A DNA stretch of 64,000 nt from assembly GCA_019187495.1 (NCBI GenBank), contig JABAQN010000001.1, positions 16,437 through 80,436 of the forward strand. Direction: 5' to 3'. The first letter of the stretch is position 1. Each line of letters opens with the position of its first letter. The DNA is from Steroidobacteraceae bacterium (GTDB lineage: Bacteria; Pseudomonadota; Gammaproteobacteria; Steroidobacterales; Steroidobacteraceae). A model generated the notes under the pieces. It did no database searches, was not told the DNA's origin, and worked only from the letters and a program-made list of their open reading frames with translations. The translations under genes were made by a program, and so were the position numbers. Shown piece after piece: positions 37,445-46,813 of this stretch.

Positions 37445-38404
37445 ATGCCGCCCGGCGAGTTCGCGCTGATCGACCGGTATTTTCGCGATATCGGCGCGCG
37501 GCGCGACGTGCGCGTCGGAGTGGGCGACGACGGGGCCGTGCTCGCGCCGCCGGCGGGCCAGGAACTCGTCGCGGTCGTCGATACGCTCGTCGAGGGTGTG
37601 CATTTCCCGGCGGGCAGCCCGGCGAACTCGATCGGTCATCGGGCACTCGCGGTGAACCTGAGCGATATCGCGGCCATGGGCGCCGCGCCTGCGTGGGCGC
37701 TGCTCGCGCTGACGCTGCCGCGCGCCGATGAGCGCTGGCTCGAAGCGTTTGCCGCGGGCTTCGCAGCGCTCGCGCGCGCACATGACCTGCAACTTGTCGG
37801 CGGTGACATGACCGCGGGTCCGCTCACCGTCACGGTCCAGGTGCTGGGATTCGCGCCGCGCGGCGAGGCGCTGCTGCGCGGCGGCGCGCGGCCGGGTGAT
37901 CTCGTGTGCGTGACGGGCACGCCGGGCGACGCCGCCTGCGGGCTTGCGCTGCTGCAGGGTCGATTGCGCACGCCTGCGATGGCGGACGAGGCCGCGCTCG
38001 AGGTGCTCCGCAGGCGATTCCTCTACCCGACGCCGCGCTCGACAGCCGGCCCGCGGTTGCGTGGTGTCGCGAGCGCCTGCATCGATATTTCCGACGGCCT
38101 CGCCGGCGATCTCACCAAGCTCGCGCGGGCGAGCGACTGCGGCGTACGGGTCGATGTCACGCAACTGCCGCTTTCGGCGCCGCTCATCGCCATCGCGGGG
38201 CGTGCGGCCGCCGAACACTTCGCGCTGACCGGCGGCGATGACTACGAGCTCTGTTTCACGGTGCCGGCCGCGCGGGCCGCGGCGCTCGCGGGGCTCGCCT
38301 GCACGGCCATCGGCCGGGTCACCGAAGGCCGCGACATCACGGTCTGCCGGGGCGACAGTGTGATCGAGTTCTCGCATTCCGGGTTCGACCACTTCGCCCG
38401 CTGA
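37445..38404 (+). CDS. thiL: Thiamine-monophosphate kinase
   Basis: A 319-residue kinase that makes thiamine diphosphate from the monophosphate. The N-terminus FALIDRYFRDIGA, the metal-binding GVGDDGAVLAPP, HRALAVNLSDIAAMGA, LVGGDMTAGPL, and the C-terminal ACIDISDGLAGDL and LTGGDDYELCF are family signatures. It closes the nrdR-rib-nusB-thiL unit. In many relatives pgpA follows; here a Ser/Thr kinase gene comes next after 89 bp. No thiamine riboswitch is visible. Confidence 0.96.
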   Translation: MPPGEFALIDRYFRDIGARRDVRVGVGDDGAVLAPPAGQELVAVVDTLVEGVHFPAGSPANSIGHRALAVNLSDIAAMGAAPAWALLALTLPRADERWLEAFAAGFAALARAHDLQLVGGDMTAGPLTVTVQVLGFAPRGEALLRGGARPGDLVCVTGTPGDAACGLALLQGRLRTPAMADEAALEVLRRRFLYPTPRSTAGPRLRGVASACIDISDGLAGDLTKLARASDCGVRVDVTQLPLSAPLIAIAGRAAAEHFALTGGDDYELCFTVPAARAAALAGLACTAIGRVTEGRDITVCRGDSVIEFSHSGFDHFAR

Positions 38405-38493
38405 CGCCCTGCGTCACAGCGCGCGCTGCCGGCCGGCGATCCGCGAGACGCATCACAGATCGCGCCCGGCGGCGCCACATATTCTGCCGCGCG

Positions 38494-39828
38494 ATGTCCA
38501 CGCCGGCCCAACAAGCACTGCCGAACGGCAGGATCCCCGACAAGATCGGCAAGTACGTGATCGTCAACGAGGTCGGCAAGGGCAGCACCGGCACGGTGTA
38601 CCTGTCGCACGACCCGTACTACGGCCGCGACGTGGCGATCAAGGTGTACAACATCGACGCCGGCGGCGACGAGGAGCGCGCGCGGATCTCGCGCAAGATG
38701 TTCCTCTCCGAAGCGCACATGGTCGGCATGCTGCAGCATCCGCATATCCTGCCGATCTACGACGCGGGCGAAGAGAACGGCCATTGCTACATCGTCACCG
38801 AGCATGTGCACGGCGCGCGCACGCTGGCGGCCTACTGCAAGTCCGACAACCTGCTGCGCGTCGACGATGTCGTCGAGATCGTCTACAAGTGCGCCAAGGC
38901 GCTCAACTACGCGCATTCACGCGGCGTGATCCATCGCGACGTGAAGCCCTCGAACATCATGCTGACGCAGGACAGCGACGTGCGAATCATCGATTTCGGC
39001 ATCGCGCTGGTCGCCGATTCCGACATCTCGCGCATCGAGGGCATCGCCGGCAGCCCGTCCTACATGTCGCCCGAGCAGGTGCAGAGCCTCGAGCTGACGA
39101 ACCGCTCGGACCTTTACTCGCTCGGCGCGGTGATGTACGAGCTGCTGTCGGGCGTGCGGCCGTTTCGCGCCGGCAACCTCGCCAAGCTCCTGCACCAGAT
39201 CGTCTACGCGACGCCGGCGCCGATCCACACGCTCGCGCCCGACGTGCCCGAGGAACTCGAGACCGTCGTCGCGATGGCGCTGCAGAAAAACCCGGAGAAG
39301 CGCTACAAGAGCGGGCTCGACCTCGCGGCGGAGCTCACGCGCGTGCACCAGAAGCTGCGCCAGCGCTACGCGCGCATCGACCAGCAGGAGCAGTTCGCGA
39401 CCCTGCGGCGCCTGAAATTCTTCCACGAGTTTTCGCACGCCGAGATCTGGGAAGTGCTGCGCGCGAGCAACTGGCAGGACTATGCGGGGTCCGAGGAGAT
39501 CGTCAAGGAAGGCGAGATGGACGACCGGTTCTACGTGGTCGTGGCCGGCGAGTGCGTCGTCGAGCGCCATGGACGGCGCCTCGGCGCGCTCGAGAGCGGG
39601 GACTGCTTCGGCGAGACGAGCTACGTGCAGGGCGCGAAGCGCACCGCGACGGTGAAGGCGAACGGCGCCGTCACCGTGCTCAAGGTCAGCTCGACGCTGC
39701 TCGAGCAGGTATCGGCTTCCTGCCAGCTGCGCTTCAACCGCGTGTTCCTCCGCGGCATGATCAGTCGCCTGCAGAACGCGGAACAGCGGGCGGCGGCAGA
39801 AGCCGGCCCCCAAACCAGTCGAGGATGA
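38494..39828 (+). CDS. Ser/Thr protein kinase with C-terminal cyclic-nucleotide-binding domain
   Basis: A 444-residue soluble kinase. The Hanks-type catalytic domain spans about residues 20-280: the glycine loop VGKGSTGTVYL, Lys in VAIKVYN, catalytic VIHRDVKPSNIML, IIDFGIALV, and the activation loop ending GSPSYMSPEQV. From about residue 310 a CNMP-binding domain follows (FFHEFSHAEIWEVL, VKEGEMDDRFYVVVAGECVV). Its phosphate-cassette-like segment, GDCFGETSYVQGAKRTATVKA, keeps the Gly-Glu and Arg positions. There is no transmembrane helix, unlike most PknB proteins. The fusion suggests kinase activity gated by cAMP or c-di-GMP. The 3' end overlaps the convergent S9 peptidase gene by 68 bp. Confidence 0.92.
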   Translation: MSTPAQQALPNGRIPDKIGKYVIVNEVGKGSTGTVYLSHDPYYGRDVAIKVYNIDAGGDEERARISRKMFLSEAHMVGMLQHPHILPIYDAGEENGHCYIVTEHVHGARTLAAYCKSDNLLRVDDVVEIVYKCAKALNYAHSRGVIHRDVKPSNIMLTQDSDVRIIDFGIALVADSDISRIEGIAGSPSYMSPEQVQSLELTNRSDLYSLGAVMYELLSGVRPFRAGNLAKLLHQIVYATPAPIHTLAPDVPEELETVVAMALQKNPEKRYKSGLDLAAELTRVHQKLRQRYARIDQQEQFATLRRLKFFHEFSHAEIWEVLRASNWQDYAGSEEIVKEGEMDDRFYVVVAGECVVERHGRRLGALESGDCFGETSYVQGAKRTATVKANGAVTVLKVSSTLLEQVSASCQLRFNRVFLRGMISRLQNAEQRAAAEAGPQTSRG

Positions 39829-41887
39829 TCCCGAGCCGTTCGACGCGCTGGCCCGGTGGCCCGTTCCGCGACAGGCCGTGCGACGAACCCGGGAAGAGCG
39901 CGAGCTTCGCCGGTTTGCCGAGCATCCTGAGCGCGTTGTAATACCCGATGCCCTGGTCCTGCGGCGTGCGGTAGTCCTGCTCGCTCTGGATCACGAGCAC
40001 GGGCGTCGTCACCTTGTCGACCTGGTTCAGCGTCGAACGCGCGAAGTAGTCCTGCGGCGCGCGCCACGGGAAGTCGCGGAACCAGTGCTGCACGAAGTAA
40101 AGGTTCAGGTCCGAGACGGCGGCAAACGAGGCCCAGTCGACGACCGGCCGCTCGACGAGCGCGGCGGCGAACCGGCCGGTCTGCGCGATCGTCCAGCTCG
40201 TCAGCACGCCACCGCCGCTGCCGCCGCCGACGCCGAGGCGGGTCGCATCGACGTAGCCGCGCGCGATCACCGCATCGAGCACACTCATCAGGTCGCGGTA
40301 GTCGTCACCCGGATAGCGGTACTGCACGCTGTTGGCGAAATCCGCGCCGTAGCCCGTGCTGCCGCGGGGATTGGCGATCAGCACGAGGAAGCCCGCGTTC
40401 GCGAGCACCTGGAACTCGTGGAAGAAACTCTCGCCGTACATCGCGTGCGGCCCGCCGTGGATGTAGAGCATCAGCGGATGTTTCTTCGCCGCATCGAAGC
40501 CGGGCGGCGTGAGCAGCCAGCCCTGGATGCGCGTGCCGTCGAATGATTCGGTCCACAACTCCTCGTAGGGCGCAAACGTTGCGCCCGCGAGCGCGTCGCG
40601 GCCGTGGGTCGTGCGCTGCACCCAGCGGCCCCCGGGGCGGTCGAGGGTCCACACGTCGTAGGGCTGCGTCGGCGAGCCGAACACGGCGGCGATGCGGCCC
40701 GTGCGCGCGATCGAGAACTCGCGCAGGTCGCCCCGCAGCGGCGCCGACACGACGGCAGGCTTGCCGCCGCGCGCATCGACCCGATAGAGCTGCGCGAGGC
40801 CCCGGTCTGCCGCGATGAAATAAAGCGCCCGGCCGCTCGCGTCGAAACTCGCGCGCGCACCGCCGCCACCGGTCGGCAGCGGCGTGTCGCTCATCACGCT
40901 CTCGTCGACGTTGCGATCGAACTCTCCGGTGACATCCGTGGCCGGGCCGAGCGCGGCGCCGGCAGGCGCGGCCACGTAGAGCCGGTTGGTCGTCGCGCTG
41001 CGCGGCGGCTGCTGTTCGTCGAAGCCGGTCCAGGCGATCCTCCCGTCGCGCGCGATCGCCACCGGGCCGTTGTCGGGACCGCGGCGCGCCGTCATTGGTG
41101 TCGCGCGCGCACCCGCCGCGACGGCGACGCGAAAGAGTTCGGTGTCGATCGGGGCGGCAGGCGGGTCCGGATCGGGCAGTGCGCTGAAGACCAGCGCCTC
41201 GCCGTCGGGTGTCCAGGCGGGTTCGGAGGGTTCCGTGCGCCCATCCCACAGCGGCCCGATCGCCGGGCCGTGATCGACCGTCGCGTCGACGACCCAGAGC
41301 TGCGAGCGCTGCTGCGGCAGGAAACCCGGCGCACCGTCCGTGCGATAGAAAAGGCGTTCCGTGACGCGGGCCTTGCCGGCGCCGTTTTCCTTTTTCGGCG
41401 CCCCGGACTCCGCCGGGCGCGCGAGGTAGGCGATGCGCCGGCCATCGGGCGACCAGGCGAAGGCGCCGACGCCCGACTTCTCCGCGGTCAGCGGCCAGGC
41501 CTCGCCGCCGCGCATGTCGAGGATGTGGATCTGGCGTGCCTCGGTCCGATTCGAGAGGAAGGCGAGCAGCGTGCCATCGGGTGACCAGCGCGGCCGCGAA
41601 TCGTCCGCCACGCCGCCGATCAGCAGGCGCGGTGCGGCCTGGCCGTCGATCAGCCAGATGTCACCCTGGTAGTTGTCCTTGTCCGGATCGACGTGGGCGA
41701 CGACATAGGCGATGCGCCGGCCATCGGCCGAGACCTGCGCATCACCGACGAACGCGAGCCTCGCGATCGATGCGGCGTCGAGCGCCGCGGCATCGGCGCC
41801 GGCGGCGGCGCGCGGTGCGAGCGCGGCGATGGCGAACACGATGACGGCGAGTGCAACGACAGCGGGCGCGTGCGTACGGACATGCAT
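39761..41887 (-). CDS. S9 family prolyl oligopeptidase-like peptidase (secreted)
   Basis: A 708-residue serine peptidase. An N-terminal signal peptide (VVALAVIVFAIAALAPRAAAGA) directs export. A beta-propeller with WD40-like TolB repeats (DSRPRWSPDGTLLAFLSNR, VGAFAWSPDGRRIAYLA) covers about residues 35-420. The C-terminal alpha/beta-hydrolase has the nucleophile Ser557 in GVGGGSGGGVLTSW, Asp in VIQSEQDYRTP, and His in FPGSSHGLSRNG. The nucleophile elbow GGGSGGG replaces the usual GGSYGG. It resembles dipeptidyl/acylaminoacyl peptidases that act on short peptides. The start at 41887 gives a proper signal peptide. Confidence 0.92.
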   Translation of the reverse strand: MHVRTHAPAVVALAVIVFAIAALAPRAAAGADAAALDAASIARLAFVGDAQVSADGRRIAYVVAHVDPDKDNYQGDIWLIDGQAAPRLLIGGVADDSRPRWSPDGTLLAFLSNRTEARQIHILDMRGGEAWPLTAEKSGVGAFAWSPDGRRIAYLARPAESGAPKKENGAGKARVTERLFYRTDGAPGFLPQQRSQLWVVDATVDHGPAIGPLWDGRTEPSEPAWTPDGEALVFSALPDPDPPAAPIDTELFRVAVAAGARATPMTARRGPDNGPVAIARDGRIAWTGFDEQQPPRSATTNRLYVAAPAGAALGPATDVTGEFDRNVDESVMSDTPLPTGGGGARASFDASGRALYFIAADRGLAQLYRVDARGGKPAVVSAPLRGDLREFSIARTGRIAAVFGSPTQPYDVWTLDRPGGRWVQRTTHGRDALAGATFAPYEELWTESFDGTRIQGWLLTPPGFDAAKKHPLMLYIHGGPHAMYGESFFHEFQVLANAGFLVLIANPRGSTGYGADFANSVQYRYPGDDYRDLMSVLDAVIARGYVDATRLGVGGGSGGGVLTSWTIAQTGRFAAALVERPVVDWASFAAVSDLNLYFVQHWFRDFPWRAPQDYFARSTLNQVDKVTTPVLVIQSEQDYRTPQDQGIGYYNALRMLGKPAKLALFPGSSHGLSRNGPPGQRVERLGIILDWFGGRLLPPPAVPRSAGD

Positions 41888-41943
41888 GGCGGGACCCCTC
41901 TCCGATGTGGCGCCATGGTACAGAAAACGGCGACAATGCCGCG

Positions 41944-42768
41944 ATGCAGGTTCCGTGGCGAAAGCGCATTTCGCGGCTGCTGCGCGGCCGCGCACGCGCC
42001 CGCGTGCTGGCGGCGCACGGCCTCGGGCTCGTCGCCGAGGCGAGGAACGGCACGCTGGTCGTCGATGCGCGCGACTTCAACGTGTCGCGACACCTGCTCG
42101 AGCGCGGCGAGTATGACTGGGCGCAGGTGACACTGCTGCGTTCGCTCATCGCGCCGGGCGCTCGCCTCGTCGTGGTCGGCGCGCACATCGGCAGCGTGCT
42201 GATTCCGATCGCGCGTGTTTCGGGTGCGGCCGGTGCGCTCGCCTTCGAGCCGAGCCCGCGCAACCGGCGCTTCCTCGAATTGAACCTAGTGCTGAACGGC
42301 CTCGCCGGACTGCGCGTGCAACCGGGCGCCGTCGGCGCGGCGCCGGGTGTGGTGCGCTTCACCGAGAATCCGATCAATTCGGGCAACAGCCGCGTGAGCG
42401 TGGCCGGCGAGATCACGGTGCCGGTCGCGACGCTCGATGCGTCCCTGCCGGCGGACTGGCCGGGCATCGATCTGCTGATCGTCGACGCGGAAGGCTACGA
42501 GGTGCAGGTGCTGCGCGGAGCGCGCGAATCGTTGTCGCGCACGCGGGCGCTGTACGTCGAGTACGCGCCGGAACAACTCGCGGAACAGGGCTGCACCGCG
42601 GCCGAATTCGCCGCGATCCTCGGCGCGGCGTTCGCGCATGCCTACGCGGTGCGTGGCGCGCGCGTCGAGCGCATCGCCGGTCCGCTCGCGGACTACCTCG
42701 CCGCGCACGCTGCGCGCGGCACGCGCTTCGACCTGCTGTGCCTGCGGGAGCCGCTAGCGGGCGGCTGA
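41944..42768 (+). CDS. FkbM family methyltransferase
   Basis: A 274-residue SAM-dependent methyltransferase. The region [22 protein letters not shown] is the SAM-binding glycine loop, followed by [18 protein letters not shown] (the FEP motif of FkbM) and PVATLDASL with [17 protein letters not shown], all hallmarks of Methyltransf_21. Bacterial FkbM enzymes O-methylate sugars or secondary metabolites; the acceptor is unknown. The gene is divergent from the S9 peptidase (56-bp gap). It overlaps the convergent folE2 gene by 15 bp at its 3' end. Confidence 0.88.
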   Translation: MQVPWRKRISRLLRGRARARVLAAHGLGLVAEARNGTLVVDARDFNVSRHLLERGEYDWAQVTLLRSLIAPGARLVVVGAHIGSVLIPIARVSGAAGALAFEPSPRNRRFLELNLVLNGLAGLRVQPGAVGAAPGVVRFTENPINSGNSRVSVAGEITVPVATLDASLPADWPGIDLLIVDAEGYEVQVLRGARESLSRTRALYVEYAPEQLAEQGCTAAEFAAILGAAFAHAYAVRGARVERIAGPLADYLAAHAARGTRFDLLCLREPLAGG

Positions 42769-43587
42769 CGGGCCCGCGTCCTTGTCGCGCTCGATGCGCG
42801 CGTAGGCCGAGTGGTTGTGGATCGACTCGAAATTCTCGGCTTCGATCACGTAGGCCGCGATCCGCTCGTCCTTGTTGAGGCGCAGCGCCACGTCGCGCAC
42901 CAGGTCCTCGACGAATTTCGGGTTGTCGTAGGCGCGCTCGGTCACGTACTTCTCGTCGGGACGCTTCAGGATCCCGTACAGCTCGCTCGAGGCCTCCGAT
43001 TCGGCAACCTCGATCAGTTCCTCGATCCACAGGTGGCTGCGCAACTTCACCTCGATGGTGACGTGCGAGCGCTGGTTGTGCGCGCCACGCTCGGAAATCC
43101 GCTTCGAGCACGGGCACAGGCTCGTCACCGGCACGACCACCCTGATCCAGAGCGATGTGACGCCGTGGCGATGCTCGCCGATCAGCGCCGCGCGGTAGTC
43201 CATCAGGCTCCTGACGCCGGATACCGGCGCCGATTTCGTCACGAAGAACGGGAAGCCCATTTCGATGTGGCCGGCGTCGGCCTCGAGCCGCTGCGTCATC
43301 TTCTCGAGCATCGCGCCGAAGGATTCGACCGACACCTCGCGCTGCCCATGCAGGATCTCGACGAAGCGCGACATGTGCGTGCCCTTGAAATTGTGGGGCA
43401 GGTTCACGTACATGTTGAAGGTCGCGATCGTGTGCTGCTCGCCCTCGGCACGGTCCCTGACGCGCACCGGATGCGCGATGTCCTTGATGCCGACCTTGTT
43501 GATCGGGATGCGACGCGTGTCGGCATGGCCCTGGACGTCTTCGACGGCGTGCGCCTGCGGGCGGGGAGCGGAAACGGGGGGATTCAT
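42754..43587 (-). CDS. folE2: GTP cyclohydrolase FolE2 (type IB)
   Basis: A 277-residue enzyme that converts GTP to dihydroneopterin triphosphate for folate synthesis. Type IB features are visible: [15 protein letters not shown] at the start, the central [22 protein letters not shown], and the metal-site [22 protein letters not shown]. FolE2 can work with metals other than zinc and is often induced under zinc limitation, but no Zur box is seen here. Its ATG overlaps the dxs stop (ATGA), so it is expressed with the isoprenoid genes; this argues for housekeeping rather than zinc-stress control. Confidence 0.94.
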   Translation of the reverse strand: MNPPVSAPRPQAHAVEDVQGHADTRRIPINKVGIKDIAHPVRVRDRAEGEQHTIATFNMYVNLPHNFKGTHMSRFVEILHGQREVSVESFGAMLEKMTQRLEADAGHIEMGFPFFVTKSAPVSGVRSLMDYRAALIGEHRHGVTSLWIRVVVPVTSLCPCSKRISERGAHNQRSHVTIEVKLRSHLWIEELIEVAESEASSELYGILKRPDEKYVTERAYDNPKFVEDLVRDVALRLNKDERIAAYVIEAENFESIHNHSAYARIERDKDAGPSAAR

Positions 43588-45494
43588 GGGGCCATTATAC
43601 GGGCGCGGGCCGGGCCTGCCGTCAGGGTCGACCACCAGCGATCGGTCGCGTCGAGCAGGCTCGCGGCATCGAGCCCGGCCATCTCGAGGCAATCCTTGCG
43701 CGAGCCGTGCTCGATGAAGCGGTCAGGAATACCGAGCGAGAGGAGCGGCACGGTGATCGCTTCGGCCGCGAGCAGCTCGCAGACCGCGGAACCGGCGCCT
43801 CCGGCGACCACGTTCTCCTCGAGCGTCAGCACGGCGCGATGTCGCGCCGCGAGCTGCAGCACGAGCGTTTCGTCGAGCGGCTTCACGAAGCGCATGTTGA
43901 CCACGGTGGCGTCGAACCGGTCACCGATGGCGGTGGCCGCCTCGACGAGCGCACCCCAGGCGAGCACGAGCAGGCCGCTGCGCCCCTCGCGGCGCAGTTC
44001 CGCCCTGCCGACCGGCAGAGCGGTCATCGCGGACACGATCTTCACACCCGGCCCGCCACCGCGCGGATAGCGCACGGCGGCGGGACCATCGAGTGTGGTC
44101 GCGGTGTAGAGCATCTGCCGGCACTCGTTCTCGTCGGCCGGCGCCATCACCGTGAGGTTCGGGATGCAGCGCAGGTAGGAGAAGTCGAAGCTGCCCTGGT
44201 GGGTCGCGCCGTCACCGCCGACCAGGCCCGCGCGATCGAGTGCGAACACGACCGGCAGGTTCTGCAGCGCGACGTCGTGGATCAGCTGGTCGTAGGCGCG
44301 CTGCAGGAAAGTGGAGTAGATCGCCACCACCGGCTTCAGGCCCTCGCACGCGAGGCCCGCCGCGAAGGTCACCGCGTGCTGCTCGGCGATCGCGACGTCG
44401 TAGTAGCGATCCGGGAAGCGCTTCGAATACTCGACGAGGCCCGAGCCTTCGCGCATCGCGGGCGTGATGCCGATGATGCGCCGGTCGCGCTCCGCCATGT
44501 CGCACAGCCATTCGCCGAATACCTGCGAGTACGACGGGCCGCTCGCCGATTCCTTGAAGATCGTGCCGCTCGCGGGATCGAACGGGCCGGGGCCGTGCCA
44601 GGTGATCGGATCGGCCTCGGCGGGCGCGTAGCCCTTGCCCTTCTGCGTGACGATGTGCAGGAAATGCGGCCCCGTGAGGCCGCGCAGGTTGCGCAGCATC
44701 GGCACGAGCGCCTTGAGGTCGTGGCCATCCACCGGCCCGTGGTAGGTGAAACCGAGTTCCTCGAACAGCGTCCCGGGCAGCACCATGCCCTTCAGGTGTT
44801 CTTCGGAGCGGCGGGCGAACTCGCGCATCGTCGGCATCTCCCGCAGGATGCGCTTGCCGCCTTCGCGCACCCGCGCGTAGGTGCGGCTCGAGAGAATGCG
44901 CGCGAGGTAATGCGACAGCGCGCCGACGTTCTCCGAGATCGACATGTCGTTGTCGTTCAGCACGACGATGATGTCGGCCTTGCTCGCCCCGGCATTCAGC
45001 ATCGCTTCCCAGGCGAGGCCCGCGGTGAGCGCGCCGTCGCCGATCACGGCGACACAACTGCGCCGCTCGCCACGCTGCGCCGCGGCCACCGCCATGCCGA
45101 GCGCGGCGCTGATCGAAGTGCTCGAGTGGCCGACACCGAAGGTGTCGTATTCGCTTTCGGCGCGCGTCGGGAACGGCGCGAGGCCGTGGCGCTGCTTGAT
45201 CGTCTGCAGGCGATCGCCGCGGCCCGTGAGCACCTTGTGCGGATACGCCTGGTGGCCCACATCCCACACGAGCCGGTCGTGCGGCGTCTCGAAGACGTAG
45301 TGGAGCGCGATCGCGAGTTCGACGGTCCCGAGGCCCGCGGCGAAATGGCCGCCGCGCGTGCTGACCGAGGCGATGAGCCACGCACGCAACTCCTCGGCGA
45401 GCGTCCCGAGGCGTTCCTGCGGCAGGCCGCGCAGGTTCGCGGGCGAACGGGCGACGGCGGCGAGCGTCGGATAGGTGTCGGCGGGAATGGGCAT
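43584..45494 (-). CDS. dxs: 1-Deoxy-D-xylulose-5-phosphate synthase
   Basis: A 636-residue thiamine-diphosphate enzyme that starts the MEP isoprenoid pathway from pyruvate and glyceraldehyde 3-phosphate. Motifs: [33 protein letters not shown], the cofactor-binding [16 protein letters not shown] and [16 protein letters not shown], and in the transketolase-like second half [11 protein letters not shown] and [15 protein letters not shown]. Length fits the family (620-640). It lies 20 bp after ispA and is coupled to folE2 by an ATGA overlap, forming the unit xseB-ispA-dxs-folE2. Confidence 0.97.
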   Translation of the reverse strand: MPIPADTYPTLAAVARSPANLRGLPQERLGTLAEELRAWLIASVSTRGGHFAAGLGTVELAIALHYVFETPHDRLVWDVGHQAYPHKVLTGRGDRLQTIKQRHGLAPFPTRAESEYDTFGVGHSSTSISAALGMAVAAAQRGERRSCVAVIGDGALTAGLAWEAMLNAGASKADIIVVLNDNDMSISENVGALSHYLARILSSRTYARVREGGKRILREMPTMREFARRSEEHLKGMVLPGTLFEELGFTYHGPVDGHDLKALVPMLRNLRGLTGPHFLHIVTQKGKGYAPAEADPITWHGPGPFDPASGTIFKESASGPSYSQVFGEWLCDMAERDRRIIGITPAMREGSGLVEYSKRFPDRYYDVAIAEQHAVTFAAGLACEGLKPVVAIYSTFLQRAYDQLIHDVALQNLPVVFALDRAGLVGGDGATHQGSFDFSYLRCIPNLTVMAPADENECRQMLYTATTLDGPAAVRYPRGGGPGVKIVSAMTALPVGRAELRREGRSGLLVLAWGALVEAATAIGDRFDATVVNMRFVKPLDETLVLQLAARHRAVLTLEENVVAGGAGSAVCELLAAEAITVPLLSLGIPDRFIEHGSRKDCLEMAGLDAASLLDATDRWWSTLTAGPARARIMAP

Positions 45495-45514
45495 GGGTAG
45501 CCGGAAATTCTAGC

Positions 45515-46420
45515 TCATCGCTCGCGTCGCACCACGAAGTGCGCGAGTTCCTCGAGTGCTGCCGCGGCGGCACCGAGGGGCGCAAGGGCGGCGAGCGCCC
45601 GGTCATGCGCGGCCATGGCGAGCCGGTGCGCCTCGGGCAGCCCCACCCGGCTCGGGTAGGTGGGCTTGTCGCGCGCGGCATCGGCTCCCGAAGCCTTGCC
45701 GAGCAGCAGGGTGCTGCCCTCGACGTCGAGGATGTCGTCCTGGATCTGGAATGCGAGGCCGATCTCGGCGCCGAATCGCGCCAGCGCCTCGTAACGGTCG
45801 CCGCCGTGCGTTCCCGCGGCGATCGCTCCGAGCAGCACGCTCGCACGGATCAGCGCACCCGTCTTGCGCCGATGCATGTTCTCGATCGCGGGCAGGTCGA
45901 GCGCGTGCCCGATCGACTCGAGATCGATCGCCTGTCCGCCCGCCATGCCGCTCGTGCCGATCGCCGTCGCGAGCACGCGGATCATCGCGAGTGGCACCGC
46001 GGCTTCGACGCCGCTGGAGCCTCCCGCGGGCTGCGACAGCATCTCGAACGCATGCGCCTGCAGCGCGTCGCCCGCGAGCAGCGCGGTGGGTTCGTCGAAG
46101 GCGCGATGGCAGGTCGGACGCCCGCGCCGCAGGTCATCGTCATCCATGACCGGCAGATCATCGTGGATGAGGCTGTAGACATGGATCATCTCGACGGCCG
46201 CCGCGGGGGCATCGAGTACATCGAGCGGCGCGCCGAGCGCCGAGCCGGTCGCATAGACGAGGAGGGGCCGCAGCCGCTTGCCGCCGCCGAGCACGCTGTA
46301 GCGCATCGCCTCCCGGAGCCGCGCGGTCGCGGCGTCGGGCAGCGCCAGGGCACGATCGAGCACCCCTTCGATACGGGACTGCAGGCCCGCCATGCGCGCC
46401 CCGAAGGCAGTGTCGTTCAC
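45515..46420 (-). CDS. ispA: Polyprenyl (farnesyl) diphosphate synthase IspA
   Basis: A 301-residue trans-prenyltransferase joining isopentenyl diphosphate to allylic diphosphates. The two aspartate-rich motifs are HDDLPVMDDDDLRRG and LAFQIQDDILDVEGS; GGGKRLRPLL and MAGGQAIDLES are also present. The residues before the first motif (AAVEMIHVYSLI) fit farnesyl diphosphate synthases, though geranylgeranyl products cannot be excluded. The start is GTG at 46420, overlapping the xseB stop by four bases (GTGA). The gene is in the canonical xseB-ispA-dxs order. Confidence 0.95.
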   Translation of the reverse strand: MNDTAFGARMAGLQSRIEGVLDRALALPDAATARLREAMRYSVLGGGKRLRPLLVYATGSALGAPLDVLDAPAAAVEMIHVYSLIHDDLPVMDDDDLRRGRPTCHRAFDEPTALLAGDALQAHAFEMLSQPAGGSSGVEAAVPLAMIRVLATAIGTSGMAGGQAIDLESIGHALDLPAIENMHRRKTGALIRASVLLGAIAAGTHGGDRYEALARFGAEIGLAFQIQDDILDVEGSTLLLGKASGADAARDKPTYPSRVGLPEAHRLAMAAHDRALAALAPLGAAAAALEELAHFVVRRER

Positions 46421-46659
46421 TCGGTATCGTCGTCGGGACTGAAGGGTCCGGGCGTGGCGGAATCGCGGTTCGCGAGGATTTCGACCTTCGCCTGCGCGGC
46501 CTGCAATGCTTCCTGGCACTGGCGCGTCAACGCGACGCCGCGCTCGAATGCCTCGAGGGCCTTGTCGAGCGGCAGGTCACCGCGTTCGAGTCGCTCGACG
46601 AGCTTCTCGAGTTCACCGAGCGCCTTCTCGAAATCCGGCGCCTTGGCTGGCTTGTCCAA
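46417..46659 (-). CDS. xseB: Exodeoxyribonuclease VII small subunit
   Basis: An 80-residue helical protein. FEKALGELEKLVERLERGDLPLDKALEAFERGVALTRQCQEAL is the whole conserved region of XseB, given here by its ends at residues 10 and 52. It partners XseA to degrade single-stranded DNA from both ends; xseA is not in the window. The gene heads the isoprenoid operon, as in E. coli. The rubrerythrin promoter region lies divergently upstream, about 85 bp away. Confidence 0.95.
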   Translation of the reverse strand: MDKPAKAPDFEKALGELEKLVERLERGDLPLDKALEAFERGVALTRQCQEALQAAQAKVEILANRDSATPGPFSPDDDTE

Positions 46660-46743
46660 GCCTTACCCCCGGGGGAAAAAGTGGCGCCACGTTACGAGGG
46701 CGCAGACGGCAGGTCAACGCGGTTGCTGCAGCGCGGCGATCGG

Positions 46744-46772
46744 TTGACGCGCCCCGCCCACGGGTCTACATT
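46744..46772 (+). promoter_or_regulatory. Predicted sigma-70 promoter of the rubrerythrin operon
   Basis: TTGACG at 46744-46749 and TACATT at 46767-46772 are separated by 17 bases. They match five and four of six consensus positions. The start of transcription would fall near 46779, immediately before the 7-1-7 palindrome and about 35 bases before the rubrerythrin ATG. Confidence 0.5.
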
Positions 46773-46783
46773 CGCGCTCTGCT

Positions 46784-46798
46784 TTAGACTTAGTCTAA
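46784..46798. promoter_or_regulatory. Fur-family-like operator palindrome
   Basis: TTAGACT-T-AGTCTAA is a perfect inverted repeat of two 7-base arms around one base. That 7-1-7 layout is the classic box of Fur-family repressors (Fur, PerR, Zur). The sequence is AT-rich in a GC-rich genome and covers roughly +5 to +19 of the predicted transcript, where a bound repressor would block transcription. The controlled gene is rubrerythrin, so a peroxide-sensing PerR-type regulator is the most likely ligand, by inference. Confidence 0.65.
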
Positions 46799-46813
46799 CA
46801 ATGGAGGCTCCCA

